Assembly (NCBI RefSeq): GCF_000425065.1 | Contig: NZ_AULB01000022.1 | Coordinates: 62,001 to 126,000 of the forward strand | Source of the DNA: Actinomadura rifamycini DSM 43936 | Lineage (GTDB): Bacteria; Actinomycetota; Actinomycetes; Streptosporangiales; Streptosporangiaceae | Length of the DNA: 64,000 bases | Reading direction: 5' to 3' | Shown: one piece after another, positions 42,945 through 52,197 of the stretch | Layout: every line of letters begins with the position of its first letter | Position numbering within the stretch: the first letter of the stretch is position 1 | Made by a program: the position numbers and the translations under genes | Notes under the pieces: generated by a model | Seen by the model: only the letters and a program-made list of their open reading frames with translations | What the model was told of the DNA's origin: nothing | The model's database searches: none

Positions 42945-44025
42945 GCGCCGCCAGGTAGGCGTCCCACAGCGGGCCGTGGTCGGCCGGGCGGACGCCGGAG
43001 CGCAGGCGCTCCGGCTCGCCCGGCGCGTAGAACCGGTCGAGCGCCGCGGCCAGGGACGCGACGTCGCCGGGCGCGCAGATCAGCCCGTCCTCGCCGTCGC
43101 GGACCTGCCCGGCGAACCCGCCGACGTCGGTCGCGATCACCGGGACGCCGTACTCGTGGGCCATCCACACGTTCTGCGAGGCGGTGGCGGTCCGGTAGGG
43201 CAGGACGAGCGCGTCCGCGTCCGCGAACAGGCCGGGGACGTCGGCGGCGGGCACGTACCCGGGCCGCAGCTCGACGCGGGAGGCGAGGCCGAGTTCGCCG
43301 ATCAGCTTCTCGGTGTCCTCCAGCCCGCCCCAGAACTCGCCCGCGACGGTCAGCGCGACGTCGTCCGGGCCCTGCGCGAGCGCGCGCAGCAGGACGTCCA
43401 GCCCCTTGTACGGCCGGACGATCCCGAAGAACAGCAGCCGGCGCCGCACCCCGCCGGCGCGCGGGGCGGTCGCCCCCGGCGCGGCCGGGAGGTGCGCGGG
43501 CATCTCCGCCACCCGGACGGGACGCGCCGTCAGCCCCCGCGCCAGTTCGGCCTGCGCCTCCGAGTGGACGAGCACGCCGTCCACTCGGCGCAGCAGGCGC
43601 CGCATCAGCGGGACGTCGTAGGGCTTGCGCTCGTGGGGCAGCACGTTGTGGCACAGCGCGACCGCCGGGGCGCGGCGGCCGAGCCCGGCGAGGATGCCGA
43701 GGTAGGACGGCACCTGCACCGGGCTCAGGACGGCCAGCACGGTGAGGTCGCGGGAGCGCAGGGTCCGGCCGGTGCGCCACCAGCCGTCCGGGCGGCGCCA
43801 GTCGAGCCGGTGCCGGGTGCCGGGGAACGGCTCGCCCTCCGGCGCGTCGATCGTCTGCTGCCCCGGGTACAGGAACGACGGGTACTGGGCGCGCCACGAC
43901 TCGATGGCGACGTCGTGCCCGGCGGCGGCGAGGCGGTGCGCCAGCTCGGTGGTGTGGTGGGCGCCGCCCCCCTTGTACGGGAACGCGGGCCCGACGATCG
44001 CGATCTGCATGCCCGTGGTGTCCAT
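42925..44025 (-). CDS. Glycosyltransferase family 4
   Basis: A 366-residue GT-B glycosyltransferase. The N-terminal acceptor half opens with QIAIVGPAFPYKGGGAHHTTELA; the C-terminal half has FFGIVRPYKGLDVLLRAL and the donor-binding QNVWMAHEYGVPVIATDVGGF. It is cytoplasmic or membrane-associated and may build an envelope glycan with the adjacent GT2. ATG 44025 is preferred over an upstream GTG at 44034 or ATG 44010 because TAGCGT stands 7 bases upstream. Confidence 0.88.
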   Translation of the reverse strand: MDTTGMQIAIVGPAFPYKGGGAHHTTELAHRLAAAGHDVAIESWRAQYPSFLYPGQQTIDAPEGEPFPGTRHRLDWRRPDGWWRTGRTLRSRDLTVLAVLSPVQVPSYLGILAGLGRRAPAVALCHNVLPHERKPYDVPLMRRLLRRVDGVLVHSEAQAELARGLTARPVRVAEMPAHLPAAPGATAPRAGGVRRRLLFFGIVRPYKGLDVLLRALAQGPDDVALTVAGEFWGGLEDTEKLIGELGLASRVELRPGYVPAADVPGLFADADALVLPYRTATASQNVWMAHEYGVPVIATDVGGFAGQVRDGEDGLICAPGDVASLAAALDRFYAPGEPERLRSGVRPADHGPLWDAYLAALTGAAR

Positions 44026-44032
44026 CCGCCCC

Positions 44033-44038
44033 ACGCTA
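44033..44038 (-). promoter_or_regulatory. Candidate -10 box (TAGCGT) for the GT4 gene
   Basis: TAGCGT on the minus strand ends 7 bases before ATG 44025; it overlaps the last codons of the neighbouring GT2 gene. Confidence 0.4.
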
Positions 44039-44956
44039 GACGTCGCCGCGTGATCGGACGATCAGGTCGGCGAGCAGCGCCAGCGACGCGATGATCAACC
44101 CGGTGACGAAAATCATGATCGTGTTGTTCGCGAAGTACCCGAAGTGGACGATCATGTCGAAGACGCCCTTGCCGAGGCCGATGAGGATCAGCCAGAGCGC
44201 CGGGGGCATCAGCACCTTGAGCGGGTTGAAGTACATGACCATCCGCAGCACCTGGAGGATGTAGCGGTAGGCGTCCTTGGTGAAGTGGAACTTCGACTTG
44301 CCGGCCCGCTTGGCGTACTCGATCGGCTCGTAGTGCACCGGGTGCTGGTTCGACAGGAACGCGATGGTGATCGTGGTCACGCAGGAGAACCCGGGGGGCA
44401 GCAGCCGCAGGTAGGGCAGCGACACCTCGCGGCGGAACGCCCGCAGCCCGGAGTTCAGGTCGGGGATCTTCGAGTTCGTGAGCCGCTCGGCGACCTTGCG
44501 GATGAACCACTTGGCGGGCACCCGCAGCGCCTTGTGGGTGCCCTCCTCGCTGGTGCGGGCGCCCACGACCTGGTCGATCGCCGGGTTCTCGTCGAGGATC
44601 CCGACGAGCTCGGGGATGCGGTCGTTCGGATACGACATGTCGGCGTCCGTCCACACGACGATGTCGCCGCGGGCCTGCTGCGAACCGATGCGGCGGACCG
44701 TCCCCGACCCGCTGTTGTGCTGGAACGCCATGATCCGCATGTTCGGGAAGCGGGGCTCGGCCTCGCGCAGCCGGGCCAGCGTGTCATCGGTCGAGCAGTC
44801 GTCCACGGCCAGCAGCTCGTAGGTCTTGCCGCTGTTGTCCATCGCCTTGCAGATGCGCTCGACCTCGTCGATCACATGGTCCTGCTCGTTGTAGCACGGC
44901 AGGACGATCGTGACGTGGACGTCTTCGGGCGCGGACTCGGCAGGCTGGGTGCTCAC
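44036..44956 (-). CDS. DPM1/GtrB-type family 2 glycosyltransferase with C-terminal membrane helices
   Basis: A 306-residue GT2. The GT-A domain has VTIVLPCYNEQDHV, the DDCSTDDT segment, SGSGTVRRIGSQQARGD and the DxD-like WTDADMSYP. C-terminal hydrophobic segments (MPPALWLILIGLGKGVF, NTIMIFVTGLIIASLALLADLI) anchor it. Such enzymes load a sugar from a nucleotide donor onto polyprenyl phosphate. The adjacent large polytopic protein could be the GT-C that uses the lipid-linked sugar. The GTG is leaderless-like (TATCCT 8 bases upstream). Confidence 0.88.
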   Translation of the reverse strand: MSTQPAESAPEDVHVTIVLPCYNEQDHVIDEVERICKAMDNSGKTYELLAVDDCSTDDTLARLREAEPRFPNMRIMAFQHNSGSGTVRRIGSQQARGDIVVWTDADMSYPNDRIPELVGILDENPAIDQVVGARTSEEGTHKALRVPAKWFIRKVAERLTNSKIPDLNSGLRAFRREVSLPYLRLLPPGFSCVTTITIAFLSNQHPVHYEPIEYAKRAGKSKFHFTKDAYRYILQVLRMVMYFNPLKVLMPPALWLILIGLGKGVFDMIVHFGYFANNTIMIFVTGLIIASLALLADLIVRSRGDV

Positions 44957-44964
44957 GCAGGGCG

Positions 44965-44970
44965 AGGATA
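44965..44970 (-). promoter_or_regulatory. Candidate -10 box (TATCCT) for the GT2 gene
   Basis: TATCCT on the minus strand ends 8 bases before GTG 44956. Confidence 0.4.
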
Positions 44971-44976
44971 CTCGCC

Positions 44977-47058
44977 TCAGCCGCCCGACCCGCCGCCATC
45001 GGGAACGCCGGGGCCGGCGGGGCGGGACGTCCACACGTCGACGCCGAGGCCCCAGGTGCCGCGCGGGGGCTCGTCGAGCGTCCGCCCGTCCTGCTCGGTC
45101 CGCAGCCGGACGACCTGCTCGGCCGGGCCGTACGGGGCGACGTCGGCGCGCCGCGCGCCGAGCAGCACGGGGGTGCGCCCGGCCGCGCGCACCTTCCCGA
45201 TGACGCGCCGGACGTCCTCGGGCGTGGCGTCCGGCGCGGTCCGGGCCGTCGGCACGCCGCACATCCCCCGCACGACCTGGGAGAAGCGGTCGGCGGTGGC
45301 GCGCTCGACGGCGATCACGGACGCGTCGCCGCCGATCCGCCCGCACAGCGTCCGGACGGCCGCGACCTCGCCCTGCTCGGTCCGCGACACCAGGTAGGGG
45401 GCGCTGACCAGGACGATCGGGACGAGCATCACCACGTAGCCGGTCCCCACGCCCCAGCGCAGGACGCGCGGCGAGTAGCCGAGGCGCCGCACCCGCCGGG
45501 CCGTCCAGGCCGCGCCGAACACCGCGAGCAGCAGCAGGCCCGGGATGACGAGGCCGATCAGCCGCCGCGACGCCCACGGGTGGTCGGGGGTGATGCCGGG
45601 GCGGAGCAGCACCTGCGCCGTCGTCCACACGATCACCGCGTACGCGGGGAGCCACCGCGCGGACCGGCCGCGCAGCAGCCGCCGCCCGAGGACGGCCGCG
45701 CCGACGACGGCGAACAGCAGCGCGGGCACGCCGATGTACCAGGCGACCCAGTGCAGCGACAGCTCGGTGTACTGCCGGGTGCCGTCCGGCGCCATCCCGT
45801 TGATCTTCTGGACGGCCTCGATGAACTGGGCGTTCAGCCGGTCGTCGGGGTTGTCGGGGACGCGGGTGGCGGTCTGGACGAGCGGCCGGGCGGCGAACGC
45901 CAGGAACGCGGCGACGGTCAGCCCGGCGAGGACGTCCGGCAGCCGCCCGCCCCGCACCGCGCCCGCGAGCGCCCGCAGCCGCGCGTTCGTCCGGTCGGCG
46001 CGCAGGAGGACCGCCAGCAGGACGGTCGCGGCCGCGACGCCCGCCGCGATGGCCAGCAGCGGGACGACCGAGCCCCGCAGGTACTCCAGGTACGGGCGGG
46101 ACAGGACGACGCCCTCGGTGAGCCCGGCGGCGACACCGAGGAGCAGCCCGCCGGCCAGCCAGTAGCCCTCGCGGCGGCGCAGTCCGACGAGGAGGCCGGC
46201 GAGCGCCAAGAGGGGCAGCACGTCGCGGAGGCCGTCGATGCGGACGAGCACGATCAGGCCGAGCGCGAGGCCCGCGAGGAGGTGCTTCGCGCGGGCGGTG
46301 CGCGGGTCGTCGCCGCGCGCGTCGTACAGCAGCGACAGCCCGCCGAGCAGCAGGACGATCGCGGGCAGCTCGCTCAGGGTGTTGCGGGACGCCCACAGCA
46401 TCGGCAGCGTCGCGGCGAGCAGCAGCGCCCCGGCGGGCGCCCAGCGGGGCCCGACGAGCCGCGCGACGAGCCCGGCGAAGGCGAGCACGCAGCAGGCGCC
46501 GAGCAGCGGCGCGGTCAGCAGGATCCCGTGCGCCCCGGCGAGCCAGCCGCCGGGCGTCAGCACGATCGGGAACCCGGCCATGAACTGCGGGACGATCGCG
46601 CCGCCCTCGGCGTAGAAGGCGGGGCTCTCGAAGGCGAGGGCGGGGTCGGCGCCGCCGAACGCCCAGCGGTCCTGCGGGATCGGCAGCGACCCGTGCTCGG
46701 CGAGCCACACCGCGAACTGGACGTACGAGGCGGGGTCGCGCCGGACGATGATCTGCTCCGAGCACATGGCGACCTGGTAGGCGGTGAACGCGCCGACGAC
46801 CGCCAGGACGCCCGCGACGGACCGCCGCGTCGTCCCGTCCAGCACGGGCGGCGCGCCCTCGCGCGTCCCGGTCCGCAGCCCGTACCGGAGCATGAGCGCG
46901 GCGGCGGGGGCGAACAGCGCGAGGGCGGGGGCGGGGTGGAACACGCCCGCGAGCAGCAGCGGCAGCGACACCGCGAGCCAGGCCGCGACGATCAGCGCGG
47001 GGGCGATGGTGACCAGGGCGAGCACGCGGCCCGCCGACGTACTCGTCCGCTCGTTCAT
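44977..47058 (-). CDS. Large polytopic membrane protein, possible GT-C glycosyltransferase
   Basis: A 693-residue protein with about 12 or more hydrophobic helices and a C-terminal soluble part (last ~110 residues). The first external loop after helix 3 carries EQIIVRRDPASYVQFA; GT-C enzymes have acidic residues in that loop, and RRDP resembles but does not prove it. ASRNTLSELPAIVLLLGGLSLLYDA and the HWVAWYIGVPALLF stretch recall ArnT/PMT-like families. No confident family can be named. It lies 20 bp upstream of the GT2 gene on the same strand, suggesting a polyprenyl-phosphate-sugar-using pair. Confidence 0.65.
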   Translation of the reverse strand: MNERTSTSAGRVLALVTIAPALIVAAWLAVSLPLLLAGVFHPAPALALFAPAAALMLRYGLRTGTREGAPPVLDGTTRRSVAGVLAVVGAFTAYQVAMCSEQIIVRRDPASYVQFAVWLAEHGSLPIPQDRWAFGGADPALAFESPAFYAEGGAIVPQFMAGFPIVLTPGGWLAGAHGILLTAPLLGACCVLAFAGLVARLVGPRWAPAGALLLAATLPMLWASRNTLSELPAIVLLLGGLSLLYDARGDDPRTARAKHLLAGLALGLIVLVRIDGLRDVLPLLALAGLLVGLRRREGYWLAGGLLLGVAAGLTEGVVLSRPYLEYLRGSVVPLLAIAAGVAAATVLLAVLLRADRTNARLRALAGAVRGGRLPDVLAGLTVAAFLAFAARPLVQTATRVPDNPDDRLNAQFIEAVQKINGMAPDGTRQYTELSLHWVAWYIGVPALLFAVVGAAVLGRRLLRGRSARWLPAYAVIVWTTAQVLLRPGITPDHPWASRRLIGLVIPGLLLLAVFGAAWTARRVRRLGYSPRVLRWGVGTGYVVMLVPIVLVSAPYLVSRTEQGEVAAVRTLCGRIGGDASVIAVERATADRFSQVVRGMCGVPTARTAPDATPEDVRRVIGKVRAAGRTPVLLGARRADVAPYGPAEQVVRLRTEQDGRTLDEPPRGTWGLGVDVWTSRPAGPGVPDGGGSGG

Positions 47059-47139
47059 CGCAGCGGAGCGTAGCGGCACCGGACCCCCGCCGAGGCCGTC
47101 GAGACGGTGCCTTGACCCCTGACCGCCCCCGGAACGTTC

Positions 47140-47145
47140 TACGCT
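47140..47145 (+). promoter_or_regulatory. Candidate -10 box (TACGCT) for the TIGR03089 gene
   Basis: TACGCT is followed by 6 bases and ATG 47152. A TTGACC is present upstream (47112-47117), but at 22 bp its spacing is too long to count firmly as the -35. Confidence 0.4.
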
Positions 47146-47151
47146 CGGCTC

Positions 47152-47994
47152 ATGAGCGAGAGCAACGCCGGGCCGGTGGAGCTGCTGCGGCGGCGGGTGG
47201 CGGACGATCCGTCCCGGCCGCTGGTGACCTTCTACGACGACCGGACGGGCGAGCGCGTGGAGCTGTCGGCGCGCACGTTCGACAACTGGGTCGCGAAGAC
47301 GGCGAACTTCCTGGTGGACGGCCTGGGCGTCGAGCCCGGGACCCGCGCGGTGCTCGCGCTGCCGCCGCACTGGCAGACGTCGGTGTGGCTGATGGCCTGC
47401 TGGGCGGCGGGGCTGGTCGCCGAGCCGGTGTCGCCGGGCTCGCTGGCGGCCCGTTCGGAGGACGGCGCGGCCGAGCCGTTCGGGGCGGCGGCGCCGTACG
47501 TCCTGGCGACGTCGGAGGAGGCGCTCGACGAGGTGCTCGCCGACGCGGACGCCGAGGAGATCGTCGGGCTGTCGCTGCACGCGCTGGGCGCGCCGCTCGG
47601 GCACTGCCCGCCGGGCGTCGTGGACTACGCGGCGGAGGTCCGCTCGTACGGGGACCGGTTCACGCCGGGTCCGGGGGTGTCGACGCGCTCGCCCGCGCTG
47701 GCTGTGACAAACGCCACACTCAGCGGCGAGGATCTGGGCGGCGCCGCGCGTGCCGCGGCCGAGAAATGGGAGCTCGACGCACGGGACCGGCTTCTGGTTG
47801 ACATGTCGTTCGCCACACTCGACGGGGTTCTGGCCGGGCTGCTCGCACCACTAGCCTCAGGGGCTTCCGTCATAATCCAACGAAACTTCGACAAAGCCGC
47901 CGTAAATCGGCGAGTGTCAGTAGAGCATGTGACGGCGGTGGCCGGGCTCCCGGGGTGGAATGACGCATCCGGGTCCGTACGCCGACTCGCCTGA
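47152..47994 (+). CDS. TIGR03089-family protein (truncated adenylate-forming enzyme-like)
   Basis: A 280-residue protein resembling only the N-terminal part of AMP-binding enzymes (WVAKTANFLVDGLGVEPGTRAVLALPPHWQT-like opening). It lacks the phosphate-binding loop with its Thr/Ser-Gly repeats and the large C-terminal half, so it should not be a full ligase. Actinobacteria keep this gene beside cpsA/LCP genes (Rv3268 in mycobacteria, from memory). The function is unknown. The LCP gene follows on the same strand. Confidence 0.8.
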   Translation: MSESNAGPVELLRRRVADDPSRPLVTFYDDRTGERVELSARTFDNWVAKTANFLVDGLGVEPGTRAVLALPPHWQTSVWLMACWAAGLVAEPVSPGSLAARSEDGAAEPFGAAAPYVLATSEEALDEVLADADAEEIVGLSLHALGAPLGHCPPGVVDYAAEVRSYGDRFTPGPGVSTRSPALAVTNATLSGEDLGGAARAAAEKWELDARDRLLVDMSFATLDGVLAGLLAPLASGASVIIQRNFDKAAVNRRVSVEHVTAVAGLPGWNDASGSVRRLA

Positions 47995-48115
47995 CTACGC
48001 TTCCCTTGCGTCCGCTCTGCCCCCTGCCCGCTCGCCGCCTCGCCCCTGCCCCACCGACCGACCCATCGACCGCGTCCCGACCTGTGAAAGCGGGCCCACC
48101 GGAACCACGGAGCCG

Positions 48116-49561
48116 ATGAACAGCAACCCGATGTACATGGAGTACGTCGACGACGCCGATCCCGAGGAGCCGGCGCCGCCTCGGCGCGGCTGGCGCATCC
48201 TCGGCTGGGTGTGCATCGGCCTGTCGGCGGTCATGGTGGTCGGCTCCCTCACCGCCTACGGCCTGTACCGGCAGGCGTTCGGCAACATCGCGCACGAGGA
48301 CGTCAACGCCAAGCTCGGGCCCGACCGGCCGGAGAAGCTGAACGAGGCGATGAACATCCTGCTCCTCGGGTCCGACACCCGCGCGGGCGCGAACGCCGAG
48401 TACGGCCGGCAGATGAAGGACGACCCGCCGCGCTCGGACACGATGATCCTGCTGCACCTGTCCCCCGGCGGCGAGCAGGCGATGGCGATCAGCTTCCCCC
48501 GCGACCTGATGGTGCAGCGCCCCGAGTGCGAGGACCGCGAGGGCAAGCCGGTCCCGGGCGCCGGCCGGGCGCAGATCAACACGGCGTTCACCGTCGGCGG
48601 CGCCACCTGCGTCATCAAGACGCTGGAGGCGATGACCGACATCCGCATCGACCACTTCGTGCAGGTCGACTTCGCGGGCTTCAAGAACATCACCACCGCC
48701 GTCGGCGGCGTCCCGGTGTGCCTCAACCAGAACGTCAACGACCCCAAGTCCGGGCTGAAGCTGACCAAGGGCGAGCACGAGATCCAGGGCGAGCAGGCGC
48801 TGGCGTACGTCCGCGCCCGCTACACCCTCGGCGACGGCACCGACACCAGCCGGATCAAGCGGCAGCAGAAGTTCCTGGGCGCGCTCGCCGCCAAGGTGAT
48901 GAGCCGCGGCGTGCTCACCAACCCCAAGGCGCTGTTCGAGCTGCTCAACGCGACGACGAAGTCCCTCACCACCGACAGCGAGCTGTCGGTGACCGCGATG
49001 ATGGACATCGCGCAGGGCATGCAGGGCCTCTCGTCCGGGAAGCTGCGCTTCGTGACCGTCCCGAATGGCCAGGACCCCCTCGACAAGAACCGGCTCGCCC
49101 TCGCCCCCGGCGCCGACGCGTTCTTCAAGTCCGTCCGCGAGGACAAGAAGCCTCCGGAGGAGGAGAAGAAGGACGGGGCCCAGCCGAAGACGCCCGCGCC
49201 GACGATCCCGCCGAACCAGATCCGGGTGCGGGTCTTCAACGGCAGCGGCACGGACGGCCAGGCCGGGCGCGTCGCCGACTCCCTCGAGGCGCAGGGCTTC
49301 CAGGTCACGGTCGGTGGAAACGCCGAGCGGACAACGGCCACCAAGGTGCTGTACGGTTCCGGTGCGGAGAACCAGGCGAAGAGCCTGGCGGCGCTCATCC
49401 CGAGCAAGCCGGCGCCCGCGGCGCAGACCGGCGGTGCGGAGCCCGGGGTCGTCGACCTCGTCATCGGCGCCGACTGGACCGACCTCAAGGGCGGCCAGCG
49501 GGGCATCCCGAAGCAGCAGGGCGAGATCCGCGCCAGCGACAACATCTGCAGCGAAACCTGA
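48116..49561 (+). CDS. LCP-family (LytR-CpsA-Psr) wall polymer ligase
   Basis: A 481-residue membrane-anchored protein. A cytosolic start is followed by one helix (GWVCIGLSAVMVVGSLTAYGLY) and the LCP domain: ILLLGSDTRAG, RSDTMILLHLSPG, FPRDLMVQRP, AQINTAFTVGG, and GEQALAYVRARYT with Arg residues that bind the polyprenyl pyrophosphate. The C-terminus has a LytR_C domain (IRVRVFNGSGTDGQAGRVADSL). LCP enzymes attach teichoic acid, arabinogalactan or similar polymers to peptidoglycan outside the membrane. Its place ahead of acyltransferases and TagF-type genes supports a wall-polymer role. Confidence 0.93.
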   Translation: MNSNPMYMEYVDDADPEEPAPPRRGWRILGWVCIGLSAVMVVGSLTAYGLYRQAFGNIAHEDVNAKLGPDRPEKLNEAMNILLLGSDTRAGANAEYGRQMKDDPPRSDTMILLHLSPGGEQAMAISFPRDLMVQRPECEDREGKPVPGAGRAQINTAFTVGGATCVIKTLEAMTDIRIDHFVQVDFAGFKNITTAVGGVPVCLNQNVNDPKSGLKLTKGEHEIQGEQALAYVRARYTLGDGTDTSRIKRQQKFLGALAAKVMSRGVLTNPKALFELLNATTKSLTTDSELSVTAMMDIAQGMQGLSSGKLRFVTVPNGQDPLDKNRLALAPGADAFFKSVREDKKPPEEEKKDGAQPKTPAPTIPPNQIRVRVFNGSGTDGQAGRVADSLEAQGFQVTVGGNAERTTATKVLYGSGAENQAKSLAALIPSKPAPAAQTGGAEPGVVDLVIGADWTDLKGGQRGIPKQQGEIRASDNICSET

Positions 49562-49590
49562 TCCAGGGGTCGATCGATCGGGGCAGGCGC

Positions 49591-50790
49591 ATGACCCACA
49601 GCACGTCCACATCGCAGACGGAGGCACGGGCGGCGGGAACGGTCCCGTCCCCCGGGCCCGCGGCGCCGGACGGGCCCGCCCGGAGCGCGCCCGTCCAGGG
49701 CCCGCCCGTACCGGACGGGACGGCCCCCGCGGCGGCCGTCCCGGCGCCCGCCGGGCCCCCGCCCGCGGCGGCGCGGCCGCGCAAGCAGCGGGACCCGTTC
49801 TTCGACAACGCGAAGTACTTCGCCATCGTGCTGGTCGCCATCGGGCACTCCATCGCGTACCTGCAGAACGTGCCGATGGCCAAGGGCCTGTACCTGTTCA
49901 TCTACATGTTCCACATGCCGGTGTTCATCGTGCTCACCGGCTACATGTCGCGGAACTGGACGTTCTCGGGCGGCAAGGCGCGGCGGCTCATCACGGCCGT
50001 CGGCGTGCCCTACGTCGTGTTCGAGATCGCCTACTCGCTCTACGACTGGGCGGGCACCGGCCGCGGGCGGCTGGAGATCAGCCTCCTCGAGCCCTACTAC
50101 CTGACCTGGTTCCTGCTCGCGCTGTTCATGTGGCGGCTGTCGACCCCGGTGTGGCAGCAGGTCCGCTGGCCGGTGGCGCTGTCGCTGGTGATCGCGCTGC
50201 TGTCCTACACGGGCGAGCTCGGCTCGACGCTCAGCCTGCACCGGGTGCTCGGGCTGCTGCCCTTCTACGTCTTCGGGCTGGTGCTGCGGCCGGAGCACTT
50301 CGAGGTGCTGAAGCGGCCGATCGCGCGGCCGATCGGCGCGGTCGTCCTGGCCGGCGGGCTCGGCGTCGCCTACCTGGCGATGGACCGGATGAACATCGAC
50401 TGGATCTTCTGGCGGCACACGCACGAGGAGCTGGGCGTCGCCAACGTCACCGGCACGCTGATGCGGGTCGCGATGTTCGGCGCCGCGGCCGTCCTCGTCG
50501 CGGCGTTCCTGGCCGTGGTCCCGCGCGGGCGGCACTGGTTCACCGGGCTCGGCGCCGCCACCCTGTACGGCTACCTGCTGCACGGCTTCCTGACCCGTGC
50601 GATGAACTTCACCGACGGCTGGGACATCGGCTGGCTCAACACCGAGACCGGCGTGCTCGCCGCGGTCGCGACGGCGGCCGTGGTCGTGACGCTGCTGTGC
50701 ACGCCGCCGGTCGTCCGGGCGATGCGGTGGGCGCTGGAGCCGAAGCTGACCAGGATGTTCGTCCCGCTCCGCCGCCCGGCGAAGAAGTAA
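49591..50790 (+). CDS. Membrane acyltransferase (fucose 4-O-acetylase / Acyl_transf_3 family), copy 1
   Basis: A 399-residue protein with a Pro/Ala-rich cytosolic N-terminus (about 70 residues) and about ten membrane helices. The family motif is FFDNAKYFAIVLVAIGH (Asp and Lys before the first helix and a conserved His), followed by FHMPVFIVLTGYMS. Such enzymes move acetyl groups across or at the membrane to sugars, so it may O-acetylate the wall polymer. It is paralogous to the next gene. The ATG lacks a strong ribosome site. Its stop codon lies in a 23-bp tandem repeat. Confidence 0.85.
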   Translation: MTHSTSTSQTEARAAGTVPSPGPAAPDGPARSAPVQGPPVPDGTAPAAAVPAPAGPPPAAARPRKQRDPFFDNAKYFAIVLVAIGHSIAYLQNVPMAKGLYLFIYMFHMPVFIVLTGYMSRNWTFSGGKARRLITAVGVPYVVFEIAYSLYDWAGTGRGRLEISLLEPYYLTWFLLALFMWRLSTPVWQQVRWPVALSLVIALLSYTGELGSTLSLHRVLGLLPFYVFGLVLRPEHFEVLKRPIARPIGAVVLAGGLGVAYLAMDRMNIDWIFWRHTHEELGVANVTGTLMRVAMFGAAAVLVAAFLAVVPRGRHWFTGLGAATLYGYLLHGFLTRAMNFTDGWDIGWLNTETGVLAAVATAAVVVTLLCTPPVVRAMRWALEPKLTRMFVPLRRPAKK

Positions 50791-50838
50791 CCCGCCGCCC
50801 GGCGAAGAAGTGACCTGCCGCCGGGCGGAGAAGTAGCC
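50770..50838 (+). repeat. Three 23-bp tandem repeats carrying successive stop codons
   Basis: Units at 50770-50792, 50793-50815 and 50816-50838 share cgcccggcgaagaagt-like sequence. The first contains the gene's own TAA; the later ones carry TGA and TAG in the other frames. Looks like triplication of the gene's end. Confidence 0.8.
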
Positions 50839-50993
50839 GAACGCGCGCGCGTCCGGGGCGCGGTCCCGGGCGCGGCACCGGGACGGCCCCGGGAAGCCGC
50901 TACGAACCAGGCGCACCCCGGCGAAAGACCCGAATCGTCCGCCGAAGGGCCGAAGCACCAGTACAGTGACCGTGCCGTTACCTCCACGGCGCC

Positions 50994-52136
50994 GTGACGT
51001 CTCCCCTCGGAAATATGGTTGTTACCTCCCCTTCGTCGAGTCCTCCGCCGAGCGGCCGGACGCCGTCCTCCGGGACGGACGCCCCGCACGGTCCCGCCGA
51101 CCCCCCGGGCCGGCCGTCCGCACGGCGCGACGCCTTCTTCGACAACGCCAAGTTCTGCGCGGCGGTCCTCGTCGTGGTCGGCCACGTCTGGGCCAACTTC
51201 GGCGACAGCCACGCCGTAACGGCCGCCTACACCGTGCTGTACGCGTTCCACATGCCGGTGTTCGTCTTCATCTCCGGCTTCTTCTCGCGCGGCTTCATGC
51301 GGTCGACGGACAAGTTCCGCAGCATCCTGCCGACGCTCGTGGTCCCGTACCTGATCTTCATCGTCCCGTACCGGCTGCAGCTGGTCTTCATCAACGGGGC
51401 GGACTTCGATCTGCACGAGCTGTTCCGGCCGCACTACCTGATGTGGTTCCTGGTCGCCATGGTGTTCTGGCGGCTGAGCGCGCCGCTGTGGAGCCACCTG
51501 CGGTACCCCACGACGGTGTCGGTGGTGCTGTGCCTGATCGCCGGGAGCTGGGCGTTCAACGCCGACGGGACGGTCGCCCGGACGGTCGGGCTGCTGCCGT
51601 TCTTCGTGCTCGGCCTGACGGTCGACCCCGCGCTCGTCCAGCGGCTCAAGGCCCGCTGGGCGCGCTGGGCGGGCGCGGCCGTGCTGGTCGCGGCGCTGCC
51701 GATCGCCTACGTGTGGCAGCTCGGCACGGTCGTCCCGGAGATCAACTCGGACCTGCTGTGGTGGAACCGGGGCTATGAGGCCATGGAGTACTCCGCCCTG
51801 GAGGGCATGGGCCTGCGGTTCGCGGCCATGCTCGCCGCGCTGCTGCTCGGGGCGGCGTTCCTCGCCGTCATCCCGCGCAACACGACGTGGTTCACCGCCA
51901 TGGGCGCCCGCACGATGTTCATCTACCTGCTGCACGGGCTCGTCGTGAAGGTGTTCGACTACGGCGGCTACTTCGAGACCGAGGCCCTGCACACCCCCGC
52001 CGGGATCGTCGCGGTGACGCTGGGCGCCGTGGCGCTGGGCGTCCTGCTCGGCACCGCTCCGGTGCGGCGGCTGTTCCGCTGGGCCGTCGAACCCCGCGCC
52101 GACCGGCTTCTCAAGCCACGGCAAAGCAGGACGTAG
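50994..52136 (+). CDS. Membrane acyltransferase (fucose 4-O-acetylase / Acyl_transf_3 family), copy 2
   Basis: A 380-residue paralogue of the preceding gene with FFDNAKFCAAVLVVVGH, FHMPVFVFISGFFSRGF and about ten helices. The N-terminal cytosolic part is short and Pro/Ser-rich. The start is unsure: GTG 50994 or ATG 51015, neither with a good ribosome site. The next gene begins 61 bp after its stop. The two copies may acetylate different positions or polymers, or be redundant. Confidence 0.84.
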   Translation: MTSPLGNMVVTSPSSSPPPSGRTPSSGTDAPHGPADPPGRPSARRDAFFDNAKFCAAVLVVVGHVWANFGDSHAVTAAYTVLYAFHMPVFVFISGFFSRGFMRSTDKFRSILPTLVVPYLIFIVPYRLQLVFINGADFDLHELFRPHYLMWFLVAMVFWRLSAPLWSHLRYPTTVSVVLCLIAGSWAFNADGTVARTVGLLPFFVLGLTVDPALVQRLKARWARWAGAAVLVAALPIAYVWQLGTVVPEINSDLLWWNRGYEAMEYSALEGMGLRFAAMLAALLLGAAFLAVIPRNTTWFTAMGARTMFIYLLHGLVVKVFDYGGYFETEALHTPAGIVAVTLGAVALGVLLGTAPVRRLFRWAVEPRADRLLKPRQSRT

Positions 52137-52197
52137 TATCGATCTACGCTAGCGGCTACCGTTCCCCTCGTCTCCCCGTTAACCGATTGGCCAGCGC

